A stretch of 5,357 bases of DNA, from assembly GCA_019348515.1 (NCBI GenBank), contig JAHWJF010000298.1, positions 1-5,357 on the forward strand, given 5' to 3'. The position numbers and the translations under genes were made by a program. Under the pieces are notes generated by a model. It was not told the DNA's origin and made no database searches. It worked only from the letters and a program-made list of their open reading frames with translations. This document shows positions 1 through 5,296 of the stretch, piece after piece (within the stretch, counting starts at the first letter, position 1; each line of letters starts with the position of its first letter). Origin of the DNA: Chloroflexota bacterium. Its GTDB lineage: Bacteria > Chloroflexota > Chloroflexia > Thermomicrobiales > UBA6265.

Positions 1-68
1 TCGCTATCAAGGCCGCGAACGGCCAGCAGGAGGCGATCGAGGCCGGCTCGACGATCAAGAAGCGGTAG
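1..68 (+). CDS. C-terminal end of an unidentified protein (partial)
   Basis: The frame starting at position 3 is open from the window edge to a TAG stop at 66-68. It gives 21 residues ending in EAGSTIKKR. Nearly every codon ends in G or C (20 of 21), which matches the coding style of the complete genes here. Three hairpins, including a strong terminator, follow the stop and support a real gene end. The fragment is hydrophilic and has no motif I recognise, so I assign no function. It is too short to exclude a chance open frame entirely. Confidence 0.6.
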   Translation, partial: AIKAANGQQEAIEAGSTIKKR

Positions 69-69
69 C

Positions 70-91
70 GCTGGTCCAACATCGAACCAGC
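70..91 (+). repeat. Small hairpin just after the stop codon
   Basis: GCTGGT (70-75) pairs with ACCAGC (86-91) around a 10-base loop, beginning two bases after the TAG stop. It is the first of three consecutive inverted repeats between the stop and the terminator. Alone it is weak and could be chance. It may be part of a 3' end structure. Confidence 0.3.
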
Positions 92-94
92 CTG

Positions 95-110
95 GCGCAT
101 CGCGATGCGC
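95..110. repeat. Perfect 16-base palindrome GCGCATCGCGATGCGC
   Basis: All eight base pairs of the inverted repeat match. As RNA it would fold into a 6-bp stem with a CGCG loop. As DNA it is a symmetric site of the size bound by dimeric proteins. It lies between the end of the upstream gene and its terminator, so a role in the 3' end of that transcript is as likely as an operator role. Under equal base use, about 0.08 such perfect sites are expected in a window of this length; the GC-rich background raises that figure. Confidence 0.5.
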
Positions 111-127
111 TGTACATGACCATGAAG

Positions 128-167
128 GAAGGCGGCCGGGCCTTAAGCCCGGCCGCCTTCGCCTTTT
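128..167 (+). terminator. Strong rho-independent terminator
   Basis: Positions 128-141 pair perfectly with 147-160 (14 bp, mostly G-C) around the five-base loop CTTAA. A short T-run, TTTT, follows at 164-167. It lies about 60 bases after the stop of the plus-strand gene at the left edge, so it very likely ends that transcript and insulates the next gene. The AA before the stem and TT after it extend the helix. The reverse strand has no comparable T-run, so termination is mainly in the plus direction. Confidence 0.9.
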
Positions 168-251
168 GCACGCTTCCGAGACGCCTTAGCTCACCATCCC
201 CTATCACCTGTCACCCATTACCCGCGTTGCCCCTGGGCGAACCCTCTGGTA

Positions 252-289
252 CCGTCCCTCGCGGGACGGGAAGATGGGGAGCGAGGGAC
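252..289 (+). promoter_or_regulatory. Leader with two mutually exclusive stems, one covering the Shine-Dalgarno
   Basis: Stem A: CCGTCCC (252-258) pairs perfectly with GGGACGG (263-269) around the tetraloop TCGC. Stem B: GTCCCTCGC (254-262) pairs perfectly over nine bases with GCGAGGGAC (281-289), which contains the ribosome binding site of the gene starting at 294. The stems share bases 254-258, and stem A's loop (259-262) lies inside stem B's left arm, so only one can form at a time. With stem A formed, the Shine-Dalgarno is free; with stem B it is buried. The pairing is seen directly; the switching role is inferred. No ligand-binding fold of a known riboswitch class was recognised. Confidence 0.4.
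281..288 (+). promoter_or_regulatory. Ribosome binding site supporting the TTG start at 294
   Basis: GCGAGGGA includes AGGGA, five bases before the TTG at 294-296. No in-frame ATG lies near it: the ATGs at 274 and 320 are in other frames. The only nearby alternative is GTG at 336, which would remove the basic residues before the hydrophobic signal segment. This supports the TTG start. Confidence 0.6.
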
Positions 290-293
290 TGCG

Positions 294-1241
294 TTGGATT
301 CCAAAGACTACCCGCGAACATGGCTGGCACGACCAGTGGTCGTCGTTATCGCACTCTGTCTCCTGCTTGGAGTGAGCATCGCCGGGAATCGAGGTGGCCA
401 CTCGCTGGCCCAGGAGGGGGAAGCGACTCCCGCGACGCCGGCCATGGCGGCCACGCCGGTTGCCATCGACTTCGGTCAGCTTGTCGCGCAGCGTCCTGTG
501 GAGGTTCACACCGGTTCCTGCGACGAACCAGGCGAGACGATCGCGGCGATGACCCCGCTGGAGACCCCGGAGGGTGAAGCCCAGGGGCAGGGGGATGCCA
601 TCGAAGCCGAAAGCTCCTACACCACCCTGCCCATCCCGATCGAGTCGCTCTTGGAAGGGCAGACGAGTATCGGCGTGCTGCTGTCCGAGGCAGAGGCGGA
701 AACCGTGGTCGCCTGCGGCGAGATCGGCGGCGTTCCCGGCGAGGGAGGATCGCTGGTGATCAAGCTCTCCGAGCGCAATGGCTCCGGGTTCACCGGCATC
801 GCCTTCCTCGCGCCGGGGGACCCCGGCACGACCGGCGCTTCAGTCTTCCTGGCCGGGCAGCGCACTGTCGCCGAGACCCGGGAGTTGGCCGCAGTCGCGA
901 CGCCGGATGCGCCCTTGGAGCCGATCCCCGAGCCAACCCCGACGGCCGAGCCGGTCCAGGTCGTCGATCTCGTCCTCCTGGAGTGGCTGATCGACATGCC
1001 GGCAGAGACCCGCGCCGGGGCAGTGAACTTCGTCGTCACCAACGAGGGCTCGGAAGCGCACAGCGTAGTCATCGAGAGCGGTGGCGTGGTCGTCGCGGAA
1101 CTACGCGCGCCTCTCGATCCCGGCGAGTCGACGATCCTCTCCGCCGATCTCCTACCGGGCGAGTACGTCGTCTACTGCCCACTCGGTGACGGCGAGCACC
1201 GGGCAGAGGGGATGGAGACGACGCTGCTGGTCGTGCCGTAG
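294..1241 (+). CDS. Exported two-domain protein with C-terminal cupredoxin-like domain
   Basis: A 315-residue protein with TTG start. Residues 1-39 form a signal peptide: Arg8 and Arg13, a hydrophobic core at about 15-30, and a likely cleavage after Ser-Leu-Ala39; a membrane anchor is the alternative. An Ala/Thr/Pro-rich linker (43-57) leads to a first domain (about 60-190) with Cys76 and Cys141, which could form a disulfide. I have no function for it. A second Pro/Glu/Thr linker (about 200-220) precedes a cupredoxin-like beta domain (about 221-315). Its candidate type 1 copper ligands are His256 (AHSVVI), Cys295 (YCP), His302 and Met307. The loop is C-X6-H-X4-M, longer than in plastocyanin or azurin. 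By family, such domains carry electrons outside the membrane, but copper binding here is inferred. The DinB-family gene follows 78 bases downstream in the same direction. Confidence 0.85.
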   Translation: MDSKDYPRTWLARPVVVVIALCLLLGVSIAGNRGGHSLAQEGEATPATPAMAATPVAIDFGQLVAQRPVEVHTGSCDEPGETIAAMTPLETPEGEAQGQGDAIEAESSYTTLPIPIESLLEGQTSIGVLLSEAEAETVVACGEIGGVPGEGGSLVIKLSERNGSGFTGIAFLAPGDPGTTGASVFLAGQRTVAETRELAAVATPDAPLEPIPEPTPTAEPVQVVDLVLLEWLIDMPAETRAGAVNFVVTNEGSEAHSVVIESGGVVVAELRAPLDPGESTILSADLLPGEYVVYCPLGDGEHRAEGMETTLLVVP

Positions 1242-1264
1242 CAGGATGTCAAAGCACGTTCCTC

Positions 1265-1270
1265 TATCAT
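1265..1270 (+). promoter_or_regulatory. Candidate -10 element (TATCAT) before the DinB-family gene
   Basis: TATCAT matches five of six positions of the sigma-70 consensus TATAAT, in an otherwise GC-rich spacer. It lies about 50 bases before the ATG at 1320. No convincing -35 hexamer sits 16-18 bases upstream, so this may be a weak or activator-dependent promoter, or chance. If real, the DinB-family gene can be transcribed apart from the cupredoxin gene. Confidence 0.3.
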
Positions 1271-1278
1271 GCGTGCAT
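1269..1278. repeat. Near-palindrome ATGC-GT-GCAT next to the candidate -10
   Basis: Two perfect four-base arms flank a two-base centre that breaks the symmetry. The site overlaps the end of the TATCAT element. It shares the TGCAT core with the palindrome at 1300-1311, 32 bases away centre to centre. It is short and could be chance on its own. Confidence 0.3.
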
Positions 1279-1299
1279 CTCGATCGTTCGCGGTGTGAG

Positions 1300-1311
1300 C
1301 TGCATATGCAG
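1300..1311. repeat. Perfect 12-base palindrome CTGCATATGCAG overlapping the ribosome binding site
   Basis: All six base pairs match, and its right edge overlaps the AGGG (1310-1313) that serves as Shine-Dalgarno for the ATG at 1320. Bound protein or RNA folding here would affect translation or transcription of the DinB-family gene. A perfect 12-base palindrome is expected about once in a window of this size by chance, so only its location is notable. Confidence 0.35.
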
Positions 1312-1319
1312 GGTAACTG

Positions 1320-1799
1320 ATGGATATGCTTGATCGCCTCTTGGGGCACGACCACTGGGCCACGGCCCAGCTCCTGGACCTGAGCCGGGACCTGACCGAC
1401 GCGCAGCTCGATCAGGAGTTCGATATCGGGCACCGGACGTTACGCGCCACGTTCGAGCACATGATCTTCAACGTAGATTTCTGGACCGGGTTGATGACCG
1501 GGCAGCCGATCGATGCCCAGCGCGACGACCGCTCACTAGCCGCGCTGAGCGACCGCCACAAGCGCTCCTACGCCACCTTCGCGACCCTCTCGCGCCGGTT
1601 TCGTGACGAGCAGCGCCTGGCTGACACCTTCGTCGACCACTACACCGCGCGCAAGTCTTTCGGCGGCACGATCCTCCACGTCGTCCTCCACAACGCGGAG
1701 CACCGCACCGAGGCGCTGCATATCCTCGAACGCCTCGGTGTGCCCGACGTGCCGGAAGTCGATCATGGGCTCTGGGATTATGAGACGCTGAACACCTAG
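1320..1799 (+). CDS. DinB/YfiT-superfamily protein
   Basis: A 159-residue protein, the usual length for the DinB four-helix-bundle superfamily. The family's metal-binding His triad appears intact: His47 in FEHMIFN, and His124 and His128 in LHNAEHR, near the C terminus as expected. The N-terminal LLGHDHWAT segment (8-15) also resembles the start of many members. Characterised relatives are metal-dependent and often thiol-dependent enzymes (bacillithiol or mycothiol S-transferases and isomerases) or damage-induced proteins. The sequence alone does not show the substrate, and it is unrelated to DNA polymerase IV, also called DinB. The ATG at 1320 is chosen because AGGG lies six bases upstream; the ATG at 1326 would be too far from it. 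No signal peptide, so likely cytoplasmic. It converges on the hydrolase gene. Confidence 0.85.
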   Translation: MDMLDRLLGHDHWATAQLLDLSRDLTDAQLDQEFDIGHRTLRATFEHMIFNVDFWTGLMTGQPIDAQRDDRSLAALSDRHKRSYATFATLSRRFRDEQRLADTFVDHYTARKSFGGTILHVVLHNAEHRTEALHILERLGVPDVPEVDHGLWDYETLNT

Positions 1800-1833
1800 C
1801 CAATCAGGCTGTACGTGCCCACTTCTCTGTCAC

Positions 1834-1876
1834 GCTCTCCACGGTTCGAGTTGACACAAATCTTTGGGTGGAGTGC
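1834..1876. repeat. Imperfect inverted repeat between convergent genes
   Basis: GCTCTCCAC (1834-1842) pairs with GTGGAGTGC (1868-1876) with one mismatch, around a 25-base loop. It fills much of the 77-base gap between the stop codons of the two convergent genes, where a shared terminator would be expected. The loop is long and there is no T-run on either side, so it is not a convincing intrinsic terminator. Confidence 0.25.
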
Positions 1877-2551
1877 TCACGCGAGTCGAGCATTCAGGAA
1901 GGCCCGCGTCCGTTCCCAAACCAGATCCGCCGCCGCGGCGTTGTACACATCCGGCCGGTTGGGCTCGACGAACCAGTGGCCGGTACCGGGATAGACGTGG
2001 AACGTCACCTCGCATCCCGCCTCGCGGATCTTCGCCTCTAGTGCGCGCACGGCCTCCAGGGACTCGGAGTCGTCGTGCTCCGCGAAGTGACCGAGGTAGG
2101 CTGCCCGCGCCGTGCTGTAATCACCGTCGTCCGTACCGTAGATCGTCACGACCGCGCTGACGTTGTCCGGCCGCTCCTGCGACAGATGCAGTGCCCAGTA
2201 GGCGCCTAGCGAGAAGCCGATGAGCCCAATCTGGGCACTGGTCACCGCCGGCAACCCGCGCAGCTGCACGACCGCATCCTGCACAACCGCCTCCACCTCG
2301 GCCGCCGCACGATCGTGCGCGTCGCGCAACACCTCAGCCCCGGCGATAGTCGCGGCCGTCGCTCCGTCGGCATACAAACTCGGCGCCAGTGCCACGTAGC
2401 CTTCCGCCGCCAACCGGTCGCACACGTCGGTGAAGACGGACGACAGTCCCCACCAGGCGTGCAGCACCAGGACACCGGCGCCAGTACCACTCTCCGGCAC
2501 TGCGAGATACGCACGATTGCCCGTCGGCCCGACGTGCAGCCACTCGGCCAC
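1877..2551 (-). CDS. Dienelactone hydrolase family alpha/beta hydrolase
   Basis: A 224-residue protein, close to the usual length of the family. Features in order: a HAWWGL segment at about 31-36, the oxyanion-side signature of this family; the nucleophile elbow GFSLGA with Ser114; an Asp at 160 in FAEHDD as the likely acid; and YPGTGHWF with the catalytic His192. Classic dienelactone hydrolases use Cys in GYCLGG, so the Ser points to a general carboxylesterase-like member rather than a true 4-carboxymethylenebutenolide hydrolase. The substrate is unknown. It is cytoplasmic, with no signal peptide. The frame stays open to an ATG at 2659, but GTG at 2551 is preferred: GGAGGTGA sits just before it, and the extra 36 residues are unlike the family. 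No other aromatic-degradation gene is nearby. Confidence 0.87.
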   Translation of the reverse strand: MAEWLHVGPTGNRAYLAVPESGTGAGVLVLHAWWGLSSVFTDVCDRLAAEGYVALAPSLYADGATAATIAGAEVLRDAHDRAAAEVEAVVQDAVVQLRGLPAVTSAQIGLIGFSLGAYWALHLSQERPDNVSAVVTIYGTDDGDYSTARAAYLGHFAEHDDSESLEAVRALEAKIREAGCEVTFHVYPGTGHWFVEPNRPDVYNAAAADLVWERTRAFLNARLA

Positions 2552-2553
2552 GC

Positions 2554-2561
2554 TCACCTCC
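2554..2561 (-). promoter_or_regulatory. Near-perfect Shine-Dalgarno (GGAGGTGA) fixing the GTG start
   Basis: On the minus strand GGAGGTGA is complementary to the 16S rRNA 3' end over nearly its full length. GGAGG ends five bases before the GTG at 2551-2549. This decides the start over the ATG at 2659 and over the in-frame GTG at 2557-2555, which lies inside the site itself. Confidence 0.8.
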
Positions 2562-2570
2562 GTACGTACA

Positions 2571-2586
2571 CCGAACGTCCGTTCGG
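2571..2586. promoter_or_regulatory. SOS-box-like palindrome CCGAACGTCCGTTCGG
   Basis: Seven-base arms match perfectly around TC. The site contains CGAAC-N4-GTTCG (2572-2585), the operator form bound by LexA in Bacillus and actinobacteria. It lies 20 bases before the hydrolase start codon and spans the transcription start predicted from the promoter at 2591-2619, a good place for a repressor. Whether this organism's LexA uses this form is not known from the window; another dimeric regulator or an RNA hairpin is possible. Confidence 0.4.
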
Positions 2587-2590
2587 GTGC

Positions 2591-2619
2591 AGCGTAACGG
2601 GAGCGGTCAGGTTTGCCAA
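2591..2619 (-). promoter_or_regulatory. Candidate promoter for the hydrolase (TTGGCA-N17-TACGCT)
   Basis: On the minus strand TTGGCA (2619-2614) matches five of six positions of TTGACA. After an ideal 17-base spacer comes TACGCT (2596-2591), which keeps the T, A and final T of the -10 consensus. Transcription would start near 2584, within the palindrome at 2571-2586, giving a leader of about 30 bases. The -10 is weak, so this is a prediction. Confidence 0.4.
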
Positions 2620-2770
2620 GAGGGCATGACTGAAAAGCCCCAACATCACGTCCGTGCAACCCTCGACAGAGTCACCTGAGGCTCCCGGTGAGCGCGCGCC
2701 GTTCCTTCGAATTGTTGTGGGATATCAGGAATCTCGCCGTCCCCCGCGACCCGCACGTGCCAGCCGCAGC

Positions 2771-5212
2771 TTATTCCTCGTTCAACTCCAACGCCAGCAT
2801 TGCCGCGTTGACGATCTCGTCCGCGTCGATCCCAGCATAGTCGTAGAGCTCCGCACGGGAACCGGACTGGCCCCATTGGTCCATGCCGAGGGGCACGGTT
2901 GGGGCACCGTAGATGCTGCCCAAGAAGGCCAGCCCATGTGAGGCTCCGTCCTGCACGGTGACGATGGGGGCGCGGCGCTCGTCTGCCGGTAGCAGCGTGG
3001 ACAGGTGGCCGAGATCGGCGTCGCGCCGGGCATTCGCCAGTTGCTGGCCGCGCGCCTCGCGCAAGGTGCGGTAGAGACGTCGCGCGCTGGTGACGTTGAT
3101 GACATTCGCCGCGACCCCCTCCTCGTGCAGCCGGTGCGCCGCCGCGATCGCCTCCGGCACCATGATGCCCCCGGCGGCGATTTGCACGGTGTCGCGGGCG
3201 GGCAGGTCCGGCGCCGCCACACGCCGGTCGACGATTCGGTAGCCGCCCAGCAATGTTTGTCGTCGCAGCTCCTCCTCCCCCAGCCGGGAGAGGGACTCGT
3301 CCAACAGCGTCTGGTCGATCGGTTTGGTCGAAAGCCGGAAGTAGGTCGAGAGGCCGTGCTCACGGTCGCAGCATTGGCGGAGGGCTTCCAGCAGCGCCCA
3401 TTCGACTTCACGGGCGAAGGCCGGCTCGTAGAAATCGAGCCCCGGAAGCTCGACCCCGAGCGAAGGGGTCACCGTACTCTGATGCGCTCCCCCTTCCGGA
3501 GACAGGGAGACCCCCGAGGGTGTCCCGGCGAAGATCATCTTCGCCCCGCCGTAGAGCCCGTAGATGAGGGCATCGAGCCCGCGACAGACGAACGGGTCAT
3601 AAACAGTGCCGATGGGGATCAGGTGCTGGCCGGTCAGCTCGTAGGAGAGGCCGAACTGCCCCAGCGCCATGAACAGGTTCATCTCGGAGATGCCGAGCTC
3701 GATGTGCCGCCCTTCCGGCCCCGGTAGCCAGCGCAGCATCCGCTGGGCTCCCTCCTCGTAGTCCGCCGACGTCTCCGGCGCGAAAACGCCGACCTTGTTG
3801 ATCCAGCCCGCCAGGTGCGTCGAGGTCGCCACGTCCGGCGAGAGGGTCACGACTCGCTCCCCTACCTCCGGCGCTTCCGCCAGCCGCACCAAAGCCCGTC
3901 CCATCGCCTCCTGGGTCGAGGTCACGGCCGGATGGGTGGCGCCGAGGCGCTCCGGAATGGCTGAGATCGGGAGGGGAGGCGCAATCACCGTCGGCGGTTC
4001 GGAGAACGCCGCACCCCGCTCCGCGCACCAGAGACCCTCCGCTGAATCGGGCGGGAAGGCGGCCCAGATATCCTCCTCCGGTACACCCAGGTGCACCCTC
4101 AGCTCATCCATCTGGGTCTGGGTCAACAGCATCGAGTGGTTGAGCGGGTCGCCGGCCAGCGGCAAACCGAACCCTTTGATGGTGTAGGCGAAGACGACCA
4201 CCGGCGCGTCGTCGACCGCGTCCGCTTCGGCCAGCACTTCCACGAGGCGCGGCAAGTCGTGCCCCGCGAGGTTCGAGACGACGCGGGCCAGGTCCTCGTC
4301 GGCGATCCCGGCGACGGAGAGCATGATCTCCTTCGCCCGCGTCTCGTCTGGCACGTCGGCCAGGCGGCGGCGCAGCGCCGCGGGGTCGCGCTGGCGAATG
4401 AGCGCTTGATACTCCTCATTGCTCATCTCGTCGATTCGCCGGCGCAGGGCATCGCCTCCCGGACCGCGCATCGCCGCCTCGAGCCGGGAGCCGTATTTCG
4501 CCTCAAAGACCTTCCATCCCGCGCTGGCAAAGAGCGCCTTGAGGCGCGCCGCGCGCACACCAGGGATGACCCGGTCGAGACTCTGCCGGTTGAGATCGAT
4601 GATCCAGATGACGTTGCCCAGCCCCTGGATCGACTCCTCGGCAACCGCTTCCCAAACGTTCCCTTCATCCAACTCCGCATCACCAATGAGCGCGACGAAG
4701 CGATCGGAGCTGACGTTGCCGAAGTGCGCGCTGGCATACCTCGCTGCCTGGGCGGCGAAGACGGGGGCGACCGCTCCCAGCCCGACCGAACCGGTGGAGA
4801 AATCGACCTGATCCGGGTCCTTGGTTCGCGATGGATAGGCCTGCAGACCGCCGAACTCACGCAGCGTCGTCAGGTACGAGCGATCGAGGCGGCCGAGGAG
4901 GTACTGCGCGGCGTGGAAGACGGGGGAGGCGTGCGGCTTGATCGAGACGCGGTCCCCGGGCCGCAGAAAGGAGAAATAGAGCGCGGTGAGGATCGTCGCC
5001 ACCGAGGCCGACGACGCCTGGTGTCCACCGACTTTGCTCTTGTCCGGGTTGGAGCGGACGTTGTTGGCGTGATGGATGATCTGGGTCGAGAGCCATAGCA
5101 GGCGACGCTCGATGGACTCGAGGGTTTCCAACGTCTCCGGCGAAAGCCCCCCCTGGTCAGGCGGCGAGGCCACCGCTGCATCGCCGCTGGAACGTTGGAT
5201 CGTTGCGCTCAT
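2771..5212 (-). CDS. AceE/transketolase-like thiamine-diphosphate E1 enzyme
   Basis: An 813-residue protein (E. coli AceE is 887). It has the single-chain E1 layout: ThDP-binding domain (about 35-350), pyrimidine domain (430-630) and transketolase-type C-terminal domain (655-810). Visible residues: His64 in VGGHQAS and His94 in KPHASP, both in AceE-like contexts; the cofactor/Mg motif GDAELDEGN (177-185) with Asn208 in DLNRQSLD; IKGFG (345-349); His359 in LNHSM; catalytic Glu510 in GISEMN; His577 in GGAHQS. The third motif residue is Ala179 where AceE has Gly. By family it would decarboxylate a 2-oxo acid and pass the acyl group to an E2, but no E2 or E3 gene is nearby. Pyruvate, 2-oxobutyrate (as for MdeB) and a true transketolase reaction remain possible. 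The ATG follows AAGGAG by nine bases. No signal peptide. Confidence 0.87.
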   Translation of the reverse strand: MSATIQRSSGDAAVASPPDQGGLSPETLETLESIERRLLWLSTQIIHHANNVRSNPDKSKVGGHQASSASVATILTALYFSFLRPGDRVSIKPHASPVFHAAQYLLGRLDRSYLTTLREFGGLQAYPSRTKDPDQVDFSTGSVGLGAVAPVFAAQAARYASAHFGNVSSDRFVALIGDAELDEGNVWEAVAEESIQGLGNVIWIIDLNRQSLDRVIPGVRAARLKALFASAGWKVFEAKYGSRLEAAMRGPGGDALRRRIDEMSNEEYQALIRQRDPAALRRRLADVPDETRAKEIMLSVAGIADEDLARVVSNLAGHDLPRLVEVLAEADAVDDAPVVVFAYTIKGFGLPLAGDPLNHSMLLTQTQMDELRVHLGVPEEDIWAAFPPDSAEGLWCAERGAAFSEPPTVIAPPLPISAIPERLGATHPAVTSTQEAMGRALVRLAEAPEVGERVVTLSPDVATSTHLAGWINKVGVFAPETSADYEEGAQRMLRWLPGPEGRHIELGISEMNLFMALGQFGLSYELTGQHLIPIGTVYDPFVCRGLDALIYGLYGGAKMIFAGTPSGVSLSPEGGAHQSTVTPSLGVELPGLDFYEPAFAREVEWALLEALRQCCDREHGLSTYFRLSTKPIDQTLLDESLSRLGEEELRRQTLLGGYRIVDRRVAAPDLPARDTVQIAAGGIMVPEAIAAAHRLHEEGVAANVINVTSARRLYRTLREARGQQLANARRDADLGHLSTLLPADERRAPIVTVQDGASHGLAFLGSIYGAPTVPLGMDQWGQSGSRAELYDYAGIDADEIVNAAMLALELNEE

Positions 5213-5221
5213 CTGAGGGGA

Positions 5222-5227
5222 CTCCTT
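5222..5227 (-). promoter_or_regulatory. Ribosome binding site of the E1-like gene
   Basis: AAGGAG on the minus strand ends nine bases before the ATG at 5212. Two bases further upstream, GTCTC (5245-5241) can pair with GAGAC (5234-5230) around a six-base loop. This is a small leader hairpin that leaves the site itself unpaired. Confidence 0.65.
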
Positions 5228-5257
5228 GGGTCTCGGGGAAGAGACGCGTACGTTGCC

Positions 5258-5263
5258 ATAGTA
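5258..5263 (-). promoter_or_regulatory. Candidate -10 element (TACTAT) for the E1-like gene
   Basis: TACTAT on the minus strand lies in the only AT-richer patch of this leader, about 46 bases before the ATG, and matches four of six -10 positions. No good -35 sits 16-18 bases upstream, so the call is weak. Confidence 0.25.
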
Positions 5264-5296
5264 AATCGCCGCGCCTCTCGCTCACAGGAGGGCGTG

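Noticed and set aside
227..255. Promoter TTGCCC-N17-TACCGT before the cupredoxin gene
   Set aside because: Spacing is ideal but both hexamers are weak (four of six and three of six matches) in GC-rich DNA. Not strong enough to annotate; mentioned as a caveat for the leader switch.
116..577. 153-residue plus-strand open frame starting at ATG 116
   Set aside because: It runs through the terminator stem and then shadows the cupredoxin gene in another frame; its composition is Arg/Ser/Pro rich without domains.
1851..1856. Exact TTGACA -35 hexamer
   Set aside because: No -10-like sequence 16-18 bases downstream; it would drive antisense RNA into the hydrolase 3' end.
2552..2659. N-terminal extension of the hydrolase to the ATG at 2659
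   Set aside because: The 36 added residues do not resemble the family, no ribosome binding site supports that ATG, and GGAGGTGA sits directly before the GTG at 2551.
2552..2770. Search for a terminator between the E1-like gene and the hydrolase
   Set aside because: Only weak arms were found (TCACC 2672-2676 with GGTGA 2687-2691; TTCCT 2702-2706 with AGGAA 2727-2731), with no T-run on the minus strand, so no terminator is called.
3005..3727. 240-residue plus-strand open frame opposite the E1-like gene
   Set aside because: Also an antisense shadow; Arg/Gly/Val-rich composition with no recognisable motif.
4091..5098. 335-residue plus-strand open frame opposite the E1-like gene
   Set aside because: It is the antisense shadow of a well-conserved ThDP enzyme; long antisense frames are common in GC-rich genes and it shows no domain or ribosome binding site.
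5246..5252. ACGTACG shared by the leaders of the hydrolase (2561-2567) and the E1-like gene (5246-5252)
   Set aside because: Seven bases with internal symmetry is too short, and its position relative to each start codon differs (about 10 versus 34 bases), so a common operator is not supported.
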